The notes: a model not told the origin generated them from the letters alone. A stretch of 8,336 nt of DNA from Armatimonadota bacterium (GCA_030612305.1 JAUWOG010000079.1:1-8336), one strand, 5' to 3'; shown: positions 1-5,848, counted from the stretch's first letter. Program-made: numbers and translations.

Positions 1-35
1 ACGACACCGAACTGGTCGGCGCGGTGGAGGTGTAG
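1..35 (+). CDS. C-terminal end of an upstream gene (partial)
   Basis: Reading from base 3, the frame gives DTELVGAVEV followed by a TAG stop at 33-35. The stop lies 3 bases before the next start codon, and that gene's Shine-Dalgarno sequence sits inside these last codons, as is usual for two genes in one operon. Only ten residues are visible, so nothing can be said about function. It could be a chance open frame, but the tight spacing favours a real gene end. Confidence 0.45.
   Translation, partial: DTELVGAVEV
26..30 (+). promoter_or_regulatory. Shine-Dalgarno site for the 86-residue protein
   Basis: GGAGG lies 8 bases before the ATG at 39. It is a strong match that fixes this start and overlaps the end of the upstream gene, suggesting translational coupling. 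Confidence 0.7.
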
Positions 36-38
36 AGC

Positions 39-299
39 ATGGACTGGCTGGATGGGCGAGTCCGGGAACTCGAAGAGAAGCTCGGATTGCGGATCATTCT
101 GCGGCCGGTCCATGTGCCTGATACGCGCTTCCGGGGCCGCATTCTCAAACGGGCAGGCCGGGTTGTGTTAGAATACAGAGACGAAGTACCCGGCTTCTTC
201 TGGAGCTACGACATCTTGCGGGAGCTGTTCGGGCACCTGGAGAAGGGCGATCTCGATGTTGCGCTCTATGATGAAGAGGCGAGGTCGCCGGGCCCGTAG
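39..299 (+). CDS. Hypothetical 86-residue soluble protein
   Basis: I do not recognise the family. The protein is small, charged and soluble, with no signal peptide or membrane segment. Residues 1-20 look helical (WLDGRVRELEEKLGLRI). A beta-rich middle follows (ILRPVHV, FRGRILKRAGRVVLEYRDE), and an aromatic stretch FFWSYDILRELFGHLEKG leads into a short strand DVALYDEE. This alternation suggests a compact alpha/beta fold rather than a spurious frame. The strong ribosome site and the 3-base gap to the preceding stop suggest it belongs to the operon entering from the left. The last residues (ARSPGP) look disordered. Function unknown; confidence is in the gene being real, not in any role. Confidence 0.65.
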   Translation: MDWLDGRVRELEEKLGLRIILRPVHVPDTRFRGRILKRAGRVVLEYRDEVPGFFWSYDILRELFGHLEKGDLDVALYDEEARSPGP

Positions 300-308
300 C
301 TGCACCAT

Positions 309-323
309 CAGGGCAATGCCCTG
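309..323 (+). repeat. 15-base perfect palindrome upstream of the foldase gene
   Basis: CAGGGCA and TGCCCTG form a perfect 7-base dyad around one central A at 316. It sits in the 51-base gap between the 86-residue gene and the foldase gene, about 27 bases before the first candidate ATG. A short dyad here could bind a dimeric regulator or form a small RNA hairpin. The one-base loop is too tight for a typical intrinsic terminator, and no T-run follows. Function is inference. Confidence 0.35.
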
Positions 324-350
324 CGCACGTGGGAATTCGACACCACTGAA

Positions 351-1424
351 ATGAGAGCAATGAGCAACTATATGTATATGCAGAACCTGTATTGTCACCG
401 CAAGCTTCCGATCGTTATCGCCCTGCTGGCGTGTGGAGCAGTTGCGCTTGTCGGGTGTGGCTCACGTTCATCAAGGCCGCTGGCACACGTCGGGACGCAC
501 ACGGTGTCTTCAGACGACCTGGAGCAGCGAGTCATCGAGGAGCACGGCGCGTCACTCCTGCTGCAGATGATAGATGCCAGGCTTATCACGGACGCGGCCA
601 CGGCGGAGCGCCTGAGCGTGTCCGACGGCGAGATAGCCACTGAAGTCGCGACCGGCATCGCGCAGACAGGCTCGAAGGCCGAGCTGGCAGAGCGGCTCGC
701 CGGCGTGGGACTCACGCTGGATGAATACCGCGAACAGATGCGGGTGGAGTTGCTGTTGGACAAGCTGGCCCGCCCGCTGGTTGACACGTCCGAGCAGACG
801 CTGCGCGCCTACTATGACCACAACAAGGACCAGTTCCAGCATGGGCCGCAGGTGCATGGCCGCTGGATGCTGTTTGGTGACAAGGCGAGCGCGGAGGCGG
901 TCAGGGGAGTCCTCGACGAGCCGAAGGCAGACTTCGCCAGGCTCGCAGAAGGCGTCTCCTCCGATATGGTGACTGCCGAAAAAGGCGGCGACATGGGATT
1001 CTTCGAGGCCAAGGATTATGCGCCGGCAATCTGGAGCGCGGCCGCCACACTGCAAGTGAACCAAATCAGCAGCGTATTCGAGGTGCCTGACGGCTGGGCC
1101 TTCGTTCAGCTTCTGGAGAAGCGTCCCGCCGGCACCCAGCCGCTCGCCGAAGTCAGAGACGCGCTCATCGCCCGTATCCATGCCGAGTTGCTCCCCCAAG
1201 CGCGACAGCGCTGGCTGAACGAAGCGCGAGAGCGGGCGCGCCTGCGCATACCCGACAAGCAACTCAGCGCGCGAATTGATGAGCTGATTGCTGCACGGAC
1301 GCCCCACCGGCGGATCAGGCTGCTTGACATGCTAACATCCCCGTCGCCGCCAAGCCTTCCGAGGCTGGATCTGCCCGGCTCGCGCTACGGGGCAGATACC
1401 TTCGGTCCTGCGGGTGGTACGTGA
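351..1424 (+). CDS. PpiC/SurA-like peptidyl-prolyl isomerase lipoprotein (PrsA-type foldase)
   Basis: Probably an extracytoplasmic folding factor for exported proteins. From the first ATG, a basic segment (CHRK) and a hydrophobic core (about 20-33) lead to a lipobox LVGC with the lipidated cysteine at residue 36. Residues 50-145 resemble the helical SurA_N/PrsA arm, ending in LTLDEYREQMRVELLLDKLA. Residues 155-260 match a parvulin domain, with DFARLAEGVSSD, then GGDMGFF, then IWSAAATLQVNQISSVFEV and DGWAFVQLLEKRP. Helices at 265-300 complete the chaperone module; the last 50 residues are a proline-rich tail of unknown role. The two histidines usual in active parvulins (HIL- and GWH-type positions) appear to be W172 and A250, so isomerase activity is doubtful. 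Start is uncertain: ATGs at 351, 360, 372 and 378 all keep the signal peptide, and none has a clear ribosome site; 378 gives the most usual signal length. Its stop lies 25 bases before the kinase gene, suggesting co-transcription. Confidence 0.85.
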   Translation: MRAMSNYMYMQNLYCHRKLPIVIALLACGAVALVGCGSRSSRPLAHVGTHTVSSDDLEQRVIEEHGASLLLQMIDARLITDAATAERLSVSDGEIATEVATGIAQTGSKAELAERLAGVGLTLDEYREQMRVELLLDKLARPLVDTSEQTLRAYYDHNKDQFQHGPQVHGRWMLFGDKASAEAVRGVLDEPKADFARLAEGVSSDMVTAEKGGDMGFFEAKDYAPAIWSAAATLQVNQISSVFEVPDGWAFVQLLEKRPAGTQPLAEVRDALIARIHAELLPQARQRWLNEARERARLRIPDKQLSARIDELIAARTPHRRIRLLDMLTSPSPPSLPRLDLPGSRYGADTFGPAGGT

Positions 1425-1449
1425 GCCTCCGCCGGGCAACAGATGAGAA

Positions 1450-2265
1450 GTGCGAACACCGGGGGAAGGGGTGGCAGCGCCCGTGAACACACGCGGGGAC
1501 GATGACCGGCACGAGCGCGATGATGAGTGCGGTGACAAGCCTTGCCGCGAGACTCGCGGTGGCACGCCTGAGCTGGTGGTGAGCCTGAGCCATGAGCTGC
1601 GTGCGCCGCTGCATGTCATCATCGGTCTCGCCGAACTGCTCGCCGACGAAGAGCATCCCCCTTCCGAAGACGAGTTGAAGCGGTTCGCCGGTGACATCCA
1701 GCGCGCCGGCGAGTACCTCCTCAGCATTGTCAACGACATCCTCGATCTGTCGCGCATCGAAGCGGGGAAGCTGCGCGTGATCCCTGAGTTGCTGCACCTG
1801 AGCAGCGTCCTGGAGGCGGCCGTCGCGTTTATGGGGATCAAGGCGCGCCCCAGGCGGGTAACCATCTCCTGCGAAGTCAGCCCGCCGGACATGGCGGTGT
1901 ACGCGGACGAGCGGCGGCTGACGCAGGTGCTCTACAACCTGCTGGACAACGCCATCAAGTACAGCCCTGAGGGCGGCGAGGTCCGCGTCATCGCAACGAG
2001 TGACGGTGACATGGCTCTGGTGCGGGTGATTGACGAGGGCCCGGGCGTACCGGTTGCCGACCGGGAGCCGGTCTTTCAGCGGTTCAGCCGTATCGCCACC
2101 GACGCCGTGGAAGAAGGTAAGACCCCACCGGGCACCGGCCTCGGCCTGCCACTGAGCAGGCAGCTTATCGAAATGCAGGGCGGACGCATCTGGGTTGAGG
2201 AGCCGGAGCAGCGCGGTGCTGTCTTCGCCTTCCGCCTGCCCTCCGAGGCGCCGCACGAAAACTGA
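1450..2265 (+). CDS. Soluble sensor histidine kinase without a visible sensor domain
   Basis: An ATP-dependent autophosphorylating histidine kinase. All core boxes are present: H-box SHELRAP with phospho-acceptor H48, a dimerisation helix ending in LSIVNDILDLSRIEAGKL, N-box NLLDNAIKYSP (N163, N167), G1 DEGPGVP (195-201), F-box VFQRFSR, and G2 GTGLGLPLSRQLI (228-240). This is the usual HisKA plus HATPase_c order. The 45 residues before the H-box are polar and highly charged, with no membrane span and no recognisable PAS, GAF or receiver domain, so the protein should be cytoplasmic and may depend on a partner for input. No response regulator lies in the window. The start is a GTG; in-frame GTGs at 1471 and 1483 are alternatives, and 1483 is preceded by a purine-rich GGGGGAAGGGG at 1461-1471. 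All keep the catalytic core. It follows the foldase gene by 25 bases on the same strand. Confidence 0.88.
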   Translation: MRTPGEGVAAPVNTRGDDDRHERDDECGDKPCRETRGGTPELVVSLSHELRAPLHVIIGLAELLADEEHPPSEDELKRFAGDIQRAGEYLLSIVNDILDLSRIEAGKLRVIPELLHLSSVLEAAVAFMGIKARPRRVTISCEVSPPDMAVYADERRLTQVLYNLLDNAIKYSPEGGEVRVIATSDGDMALVRVIDEGPGVPVADREPVFQRFSRIATDAVEEGKTPPGTGLGLPLSRQLIEMQGGRIWVEEPEQRGAVFAFRLPSEAPHEN

Positions 2266-2297
2266 CAATTCCCGGGTAACACAACCTGAAAACGCAA

Positions 2298-2333
2298 CAA
2301 GCCCACGTCATCCGTGCAGGAGACGTGGGCTTG
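2298..2333 (-). terminator. Stem-loop, probable terminator between convergent genes
   Basis: CAAGCCCACGTC (2298-2309) and GACGTGGGCTTG (2322-2333) form a perfect 12-bp stem with a 12-base loop. Read on the minus strand, the stem is followed by TTGCGTTTTC, a broken T-run, so it fits best as the intrinsic terminator of the transaldolase-family gene ending at 2389. On the plus strand the following bases are only modestly T-rich (CTCGTTCG), but the position 33 bases past the kinase stop means it could also stop that transcript. Stem length and convergent placement make the call fairly safe; efficiency cannot be judged. Confidence 0.7.
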
Positions 2334-2365
2334 CTCGTTCGTGCAGAGGACATGGGCTTGCTCAT
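2312..2365. repeat. 27-bp imperfect tandem duplication including one terminator arm
   Basis: Two adjacent copies with a 27-base period share GTGCAG (2314 and 2341) and TGGGCTTGCTC (2326 and 2353), with a few substitutions between copies. The repeat duplicates the right arm of the adjacent stem-loop: GACGTGGGCTTG at 2322-2333 and GACATGGGCTTG at 2349-2360. In the minus-strand transcript either copy could pair with the single opposite arm, the second through one G-U wobble. It looks like a local slippage or duplication event in non-coding DNA. Confidence 0.65.
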
Positions 2366-2388
2366 CCGCCTGGTCGTGGTGCTGCAGG

Positions 2389-3813
2389 CTATCCGGCGAC
2401 CCAGGTGATGAACTCGTCGTAGCCCTCGGCGAACTGTGTGAGGGTATTGACGACCGGCAGGTAATCGTCGAACTCGTCCACGGTCATGCCGTCGGGCTCG
2501 TAGCCCTGGCGGAACAGCTTGGACCTATAGAGCTTGTCGAGGTAGCCCTCAGGCAGCTCGGCCCACATGCCGTTGGGATCTATCTCGCGCGGCTCGCTGT
2601 CGAACTGCTCGGCCTTGTCTGGGAAGATCGTCAGGAAGATGGGTATCGGGTGCGAGCCGTCTATGATCGAGCGGCTGATGTTCCAGGCGCCGCGACCGGA
2701 TGCGGGCAGCGGAATGCTCTTTTTCATGCCGAGGCCGCCTTGCTCCGGCGGGAGGCACAACATGCGGTACTCGCGCTGGCGGATGGCAGTCGTACACCAG
2801 GTCTTGACTTCCTCCCAGTCAGACACGCCGGCCTCCTTGAGTTCATCGCCGACGGGGTCGTCAAGGCGCCCGTCCATCTGCGTCCGGTAGCAGACCTTCG
2901 TGGTGCTATTGTTCTCGATGGCGCCGGCGAAGGCTATCTGCTGCGGGAGGGAGAAGTTGACGGTGACGTTGATGCCCATGGCCTCGGAAGTCAGTGTCTC
3001 TGCGACCGGGATGCCGGCCTTGGTGCCGGGGACCTTGAATACGCAGTTGGGAGTGCCGCCGAGGCCGACCTCAAGCTGCTGCCAGACCCAGCGCGCGCCC
3101 TCGATCATCGCCTCGGCGTTCTTTGCCTCCTTGGGCGAAAGCTGCAGCGACACATAGCCCATCGCCCCGCCGGTGAGTTCCCAGATTGGCCGCAGCAGCC
3201 GGGCGTTGTTGACCACAACTGCAATCGTCATCGCATAGCCAAGCTGGACGGGACTATAGCTGGGAAACGCTTCCTTGAGGGCGTCGCGCACCGGCGTCCA
3301 GTAGGCCGGGTCTTCGGCGCGGGCGATGTTGACGAGCACGGGGTTGGTGGTGACCATCGCCGCGCCTCTGCGCATGGCGTTGCGCAGATGTGCAGCGTAG
3401 TCATTACCCCAGAAGGTGTTGATCTCACCAGCCATGGCCATGCGGCTCAGTTTCGCCAAGTTGCTCGAAGCGATCGAGGCGACCTCGCGCTTGACGCGAT
3501 TGGCCAACTCGATACGGCCCCACTCCTCCAGAACGGCGATGCTCCTCTGGCTCTCCTCAATGAGTTGCTCGTCGGTCAACGCGACATCACCGTGACGGTC
3601 CCTGCTCTTCAGATTCCATTCGGTCAATACGGACTGAAGGTCTATTGCATTCTCAGCCAGCAGCTCCGCCGCCTCGTTGCGCAGTTCGTCGGAGGCCGCG
3701 CCCGCATACTGTGCACGCACCTCGCCGCGCCAGCTCTCAAGCTCGTTCGAGAGATCTTGCGGGGCCGTCTTGAACATCAGGTTCTCTAGAGTCCTGCATC
3801 CTCGCTCGGTCAT
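2389..3813 (-). CDS. Transaldolase-family protein with a long N-terminal extension
   Basis: A class I (Schiff-base) aldolase of the transaldolase superfamily, 474 residues. Family signatures appear in order: MVTTNPVLV (153-161), YVSLQLSP (220-227), NCVFKVPGTKAGI with the predicted Schiff-base lysine K260, AETLTSEAMGINVTVNFSLPQ (271-290), and GRLDD (315-319). Classical transaldolases of about 320 residues have TTNP near residue 33 and the lysine near 132. Here the spacing between the two motifs is similar, but both lie about 120-130 residues later. The extra N-terminal part is rich in Glu, Asp and Arg and looks helical. The C-terminal part is also somewhat longer than usual. It could be a true transaldolase of the non-oxidative pentose phosphate pathway or an aldolase for another sugar phosphate; sequence alone does not settle this. 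I chose the ATG at 3813 because GGGAG lies 9 bases upstream; the frame stays open to a GTG at 3882 without a ribosome site. It has its own promoter and ends at a stem-loop, suggesting a single-gene unit. Confidence 0.82.
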   Translation of the reverse strand: MTERGCRTLENLMFKTAPQDLSNELESWRGEVRAQYAGAASDELRNEAAELLAENAIDLQSVLTEWNLKSRDRHGDVALTDEQLIEESQRSIAVLEEWGRIELANRVKREVASIASSNLAKLSRMAMAGEINTFWGNDYAAHLRNAMRRGAAMVTTNPVLVNIARAEDPAYWTPVRDALKEAFPSYSPVQLGYAMTIAVVVNNARLLRPIWELTGGAMGYVSLQLSPKEAKNAEAMIEGARWVWQQLEVGLGGTPNCVFKVPGTKAGIPVAETLTSEAMGINVTVNFSLPQQIAFAGAIENNSTTKVCYRTQMDGRLDDPVGDELKEAGVSDWEEVKTWCTTAIRQREYRMLCLPPEQGGLGMKKSIPLPASGRGAWNISRSIIDGSHPIPIFLTIFPDKAEQFDSEPREIDPNGMWAELPEGYLDKLYRSKLFRQGYEPDGMTVDEFDDYLPVVNTLTQFAEGYDEFITWVAG

Positions 3814-3822
3814 TTCGTGATA

Positions 3823-3827
3823 CTCCC
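3823..3827 (-). promoter_or_regulatory. Shine-Dalgarno site deciding the transaldolase-family start
   Basis: On the minus strand GGGAG lies 9 bases before the ATG at 3813. It favours this start over the upstream in-frame GTG at 3882, which would add 23 residues with no family similarity. Confidence 0.65.
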
Positions 3828-3880
3828 GTTCCTTTGAATTCTGTGAACTGCCTGACGCCAAATCGTGCTGGACGTACACC

Positions 3881-3909
3881 ACCTCGGCACACCACTGCCG
3901 TGCCGAGGT
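3881..3909 (-). promoter_or_regulatory. Leader hairpin upstream of the transaldolase-family gene
   Basis: ACCTCGGCAC (3881-3890) and GTGCCGAGGT (3900-3909) form a perfect 10-bp stem with a 9-base loop. Outer bases CTGGA (3868-3872) and TCCAG (3912-3916) could extend it after an internal loop. If the promoter at 3928-3956 is right, the hairpin begins about a dozen bases into the transcript, roughly 70 bases before the start codon. No T-run follows on the minus strand, so it is not a plain terminator. It may stabilise the mRNA 5' end, or the DNA dyad may be an operator. No known riboswitch pattern was recognised. Confidence 0.5.
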
Positions 3910-3927
3910 CTTCCAGAAACTGCGGCC

Positions 3928-3956
3928 ATTCTACCACAAACGAGTCTCATGTCCAA
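3928..3956 (-). promoter_or_regulatory. Sigma70-like promoter for the transaldolase-family gene
   Basis: On the minus strand, TTGGAC (3951-3956) and TAGAAT (3928-3933) are separated by exactly 17 bases. The -10 box matches the TATAAT consensus at five of six positions; the -35 box matches at three. The predicted transcript start is near 3921, giving a leader of about 108 bases. Confidence 0.5.
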
Positions 3957-4137
3957 TATCCGTGTTGTCTTCACAGGCATCGGCGAAGACTCGTGGGAAA
4001 CTCAATCGAGACCCAATACCGCCATCACGCCATGCTCCCGTGCAGTCGGCCACAACTACATTCGGAGCGCAACTGATAGCGTGGAGATGAACGAGGCCCG
4101 GGGATTATGTGTGATAGCGCCATCTATGGTGACGGGG
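3957..4137. other. Intergenic stretch with no recognised gene
   Basis: Together with the leader at 3814-3956, this makes about 324 bases between two minus-strand genes. This part holds no convincing coding frame, RNA gene or strong terminator for the methyltransferase gene. A weak 8-base inverted repeat, ACGAGTCT (3940-3947) and AGACTCGT (3987-3994), overlaps the spacer of the adjacent promoter, and a smaller GTCTTC/GAAGAC pair (3967-3972, 3985-3990) lies nearby. These could be a regulator site, but the evidence is thin. Confidence 0.5.
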
Positions 4138-5628
4138 CTACTCGTCAAGGGGCAATCGCGCGTTCTGCTCATGGTGCGATTGGTGATGCCGGCGTGCTCG
4201 CTTGAAGGTGTTGGGGGCGGTGTGAACGTACCTGCAATCAATACGTGCGCCGTCGAGCAATTCACCAACAGTGAGAATCTGCATTCTGGGGGATTTCTCC
4301 TCATTGGTGTGAGGCGGGGTGTAGAAGCCGGCGGCAGCAGCCTGCTGCTTCATTGGGCGCGTTGGCTGCTGGAGGGTAATCAGAACACCAATGGCAGCAT
4401 TCTCACGCTCCACTACACCGCGTAGATCGCGGATGTCGCCAACGCCTACCTGGCCCGATTTCACTGAAATGACAATCTGTTCGGTCGGCGCGTTCTTCGT
4501 CAGTCCGTGGAAATACAGGCGGCCATCTATACCCTTATCAGGCCCTTTCTTCTTCTCATGTGGGCGCGCTCCAACTAGACCCAGCGCCCACAATTCGAAC
4601 TGATGCCGATCTAGCTCAGCGAGTGCGTGCGCCCCGGCCAGGTCCGGTGGTTCCCCGATGACTTCATAGGCCTCGCGCACCTCTTCCCCAAACGTGTCGC
4701 GCAAACGATACTTCATCAGGTTCACCGCAATGTGTGTGCGATCAATGCCGATCCAACGCCGGTGACAGCGATGCGCCACTACTACCGTGGTGCCGCAGCC
4801 GCAGAAGGGATCCAGCACCAGATCCCCCTCATTGCTCGAGGCCTCGATGATACGCTCCACCAGGGCTTCAGGTTTTTGGGTGGGGTACCCGAGCTTCTCC
4901 TTTGAGAAGCTCTTTATCATTATTGAGTCCAGAGGCTCGCCCGAGGGACTCCGGTCCTCCGGGTGACAGTTCCACGTGTCCTCTATGGGTATCCCTTTGC
5001 CCGTGGGCTTCGAACCGTCCCTGCGTGTGTACCCTTCTCGATATGGAATCAGCAGCTTATTGAACGTGAACTCCTCCGACTTGGTATAGTACAGAATTAC
5101 ATCATGGTTTCTGATCCAGTTGTGTGCCTGGGTCTTGAAGCCCGACACCCAGCCAATCCGCCAAATGATCTCTCTCTGGAATCTCTCAGCACCGAAGATT
5201 GCGTCCATCAATACCTTCAGGTAGTGGCTAGCGGTGGCGTCGCAGTGGAGGTAGATGGACCCGGTTGGCTTCAGAACTCTGTGCAGCTCCACCAGTCGTG
5301 GGGCCATGTTGGCGAGGTAGGCCATCATATCCGTGGGCCCCAGCATGTCCCGAAATGACTTGAGTGAACTCGCCACGCTTCCGCCCTCTTCGACCGTTTC
5401 CTCGTACAGCCGGGCTGTCTCGCTTGTCCAGTGCCACGTATCGTCGAACGCCTCGATGCGGGCCCGCGAACCTGAGCCATTCTGCTGCTCGAGGATGACA
5501 TCATAGGCCTGCTTGGAGTTGAATGGTGGGTCGAGATAGATCAGATCCACCATCTCATCCTCGATGAACCGCCGGAGTAGAGCCAAGTTGTCGCCAAAGA
5601 AGAGCTTGTTATTGGAGTCCTCTGCCAT
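4138..5628 (-). CDS. Beta-class DNA methyltransferase fused to an Mrr-like nuclease domain
   Basis: A 496-residue protein predicted to methylate adenine (N6) or cytosine (N4) in DNA, with a possible nuclease part. The catalytic motif IV, DLIYLDPPFNSK (D33-P34-P35-F36), comes first. The AdoMet-binding motif I, LVLDPFCGCGTT (270-281), comes near the end of the domain after GYPTQKPEALVERII. This order defines the beta class of amino-methyltransferases. The region at about 155-245 between them probably recognises the target. From about 335 an Mrr/PD-(D/E)xK-like domain follows: helix FELWALGLVGA, then KGPDKGIDG (D368), IVISVKSG (K390), and a conserved-looking block DIRDLRGVVERENAAIGVLITL. The usual acidic or Gln residue two before the lysine is Ser388. 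I recall similar fusions with an SVK motif in other bacteria, so this may be normal for the family. The tail is His/Arg-rich. Start: ATG at 5628, with GGAAGGG 8 bases upstream. It appears to be a lone gene in less GC-rich DNA, consistent with horizontal transfer. Confidence 0.87.
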   Translation of the reverse strand: MAEDSNNKLFFGDNLALLRRFIEDEMVDLIYLDPPFNSKQAYDVILEQQNGSGSRARIEAFDDTWHWTSETARLYEETVEEGGSVASSLKSFRDMLGPTDMMAYLANMAPRLVELHRVLKPTGSIYLHCDATASHYLKVLMDAIFGAERFQREIIWRIGWVSGFKTQAHNWIRNHDVILYYTKSEEFTFNKLLIPYREGYTRRDGSKPTGKGIPIEDTWNCHPEDRSPSGEPLDSIMIKSFSKEKLGYPTQKPEALVERIIEASSNEGDLVLDPFCGCGTTVVVAHRCHRRWIGIDRTHIAVNLMKYRLRDTFGEEVREAYEVIGEPPDLAGAHALAELDRHQFELWALGLVGARPHEKKKGPDKGIDGRLYFHGLTKNAPTEQIVISVKSGQVGVGDIRDLRGVVERENAAIGVLITLQQPTRPMKQQAAAAGFYTPPHTNEEKSPRMQILTVGELLDGARIDCRYVHTAPNTFKRARRHHQSHHEQNARLPLDE

Positions 5629-5636
5629 GAAGAGTA

Positions 5637-5643
5637 CCCTTCC
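5637..5643 (-). promoter_or_regulatory. Shine-Dalgarno site deciding the methyltransferase start
   Basis: On the minus strand GGAAGGG lies 8 bases before the ATG at 5628. The frame is open to an upstream candidate start at 5676, but that start would add 16 residues without similarity and has no ribosome site. Confidence 0.65.
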
Positions 5644-5706
5644 GAGCGCCTGGCCCCTGCTACCACACTGCCGCACGTGTTCAGCCTGAAATCACGCCCC
5701 GTCTCA

Positions 5707-5736
5707 ATGGTAGCACGAGTATCGGACCTCCCGCAA
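5707..5736 (-). promoter_or_regulatory. Candidate promoter for the methyltransferase-nuclease gene
   Basis: On the minus strand, TTGCGG (5731-5736) and TACCAT (5707-5712) are spaced by 18 bases. The matches to consensus are three and four of six, so this is only a candidate. It would give a leader of about 70 bases. An 8-base inverted repeat, TGCTACCA (5658-5665) with TGGTAGCA (5708-5715), has one arm over the -10 box and the other in the leader, which could allow regulation. Confidence 0.3.
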
Positions 5737-5837
5737 GTTGCTGAAACGGCGAAGGAGACAACGACGCTTCCGCCACGTCGGTCGCAGGAAAAAGGCGCGC
5801 GTCTGACGAAATGACCGCCAGCGAATACCACGATGCC

Positions 5838-5843
5838 GGGAGG
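5838..5843 (+). promoter_or_regulatory. Shine-Dalgarno site for the amidotransferase-like/deacetylase-like gene
   Basis: GGGAGG lies 5 bases before the ATG at 5849, which supports this start over the out-of-frame ATG at 5811. Confidence 0.65.
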
Positions 5844-5848
5844 CAATC

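Noticed and set aside
267..272. TATGAT as a -10 box for the foldase gene
   Set aside because: No acceptable -35 box lies 16-18 bases upstream, and the hexamer is inside the coding region of the 86-residue gene.
552..1307. Minus-strand frame opposite the foldase gene
   Set aside because: It is antisense to a gene with lipobox and parvulin motifs and has no ribosome site or motif of its own.
1315..2268. Long minus-strand open frame opposite the histidine kinase
   Set aside because: It covers the same bases as a kinase with all catalytic boxes, has no recognisable motifs, and is the kind of antisense frame expected in high-GC coding DNA.
2314..3789. 491-residue plus-strand frame opposite the transaldolase-family gene
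   Set aside because: The opposite strand carries the TTNP and FKVPGT family motifs; this frame has low-complexity composition and begins inside the terminator duplication.
3814..3882. Longer transaldolase-family start at the GTG at 3882
   Set aside because: No ribosome site precedes it, it would begin inside the leader hairpin, and a good site supports the ATG at 3813.
3865..4425. 186-residue plus-strand frame spanning the intergenic region and the methyltransferase 3' end
   Set aside because: It overlaps the transaldolase leader, promoter and the opposite-strand methyltransferase gene, has no ribosome site, and shows no recognisable motif.
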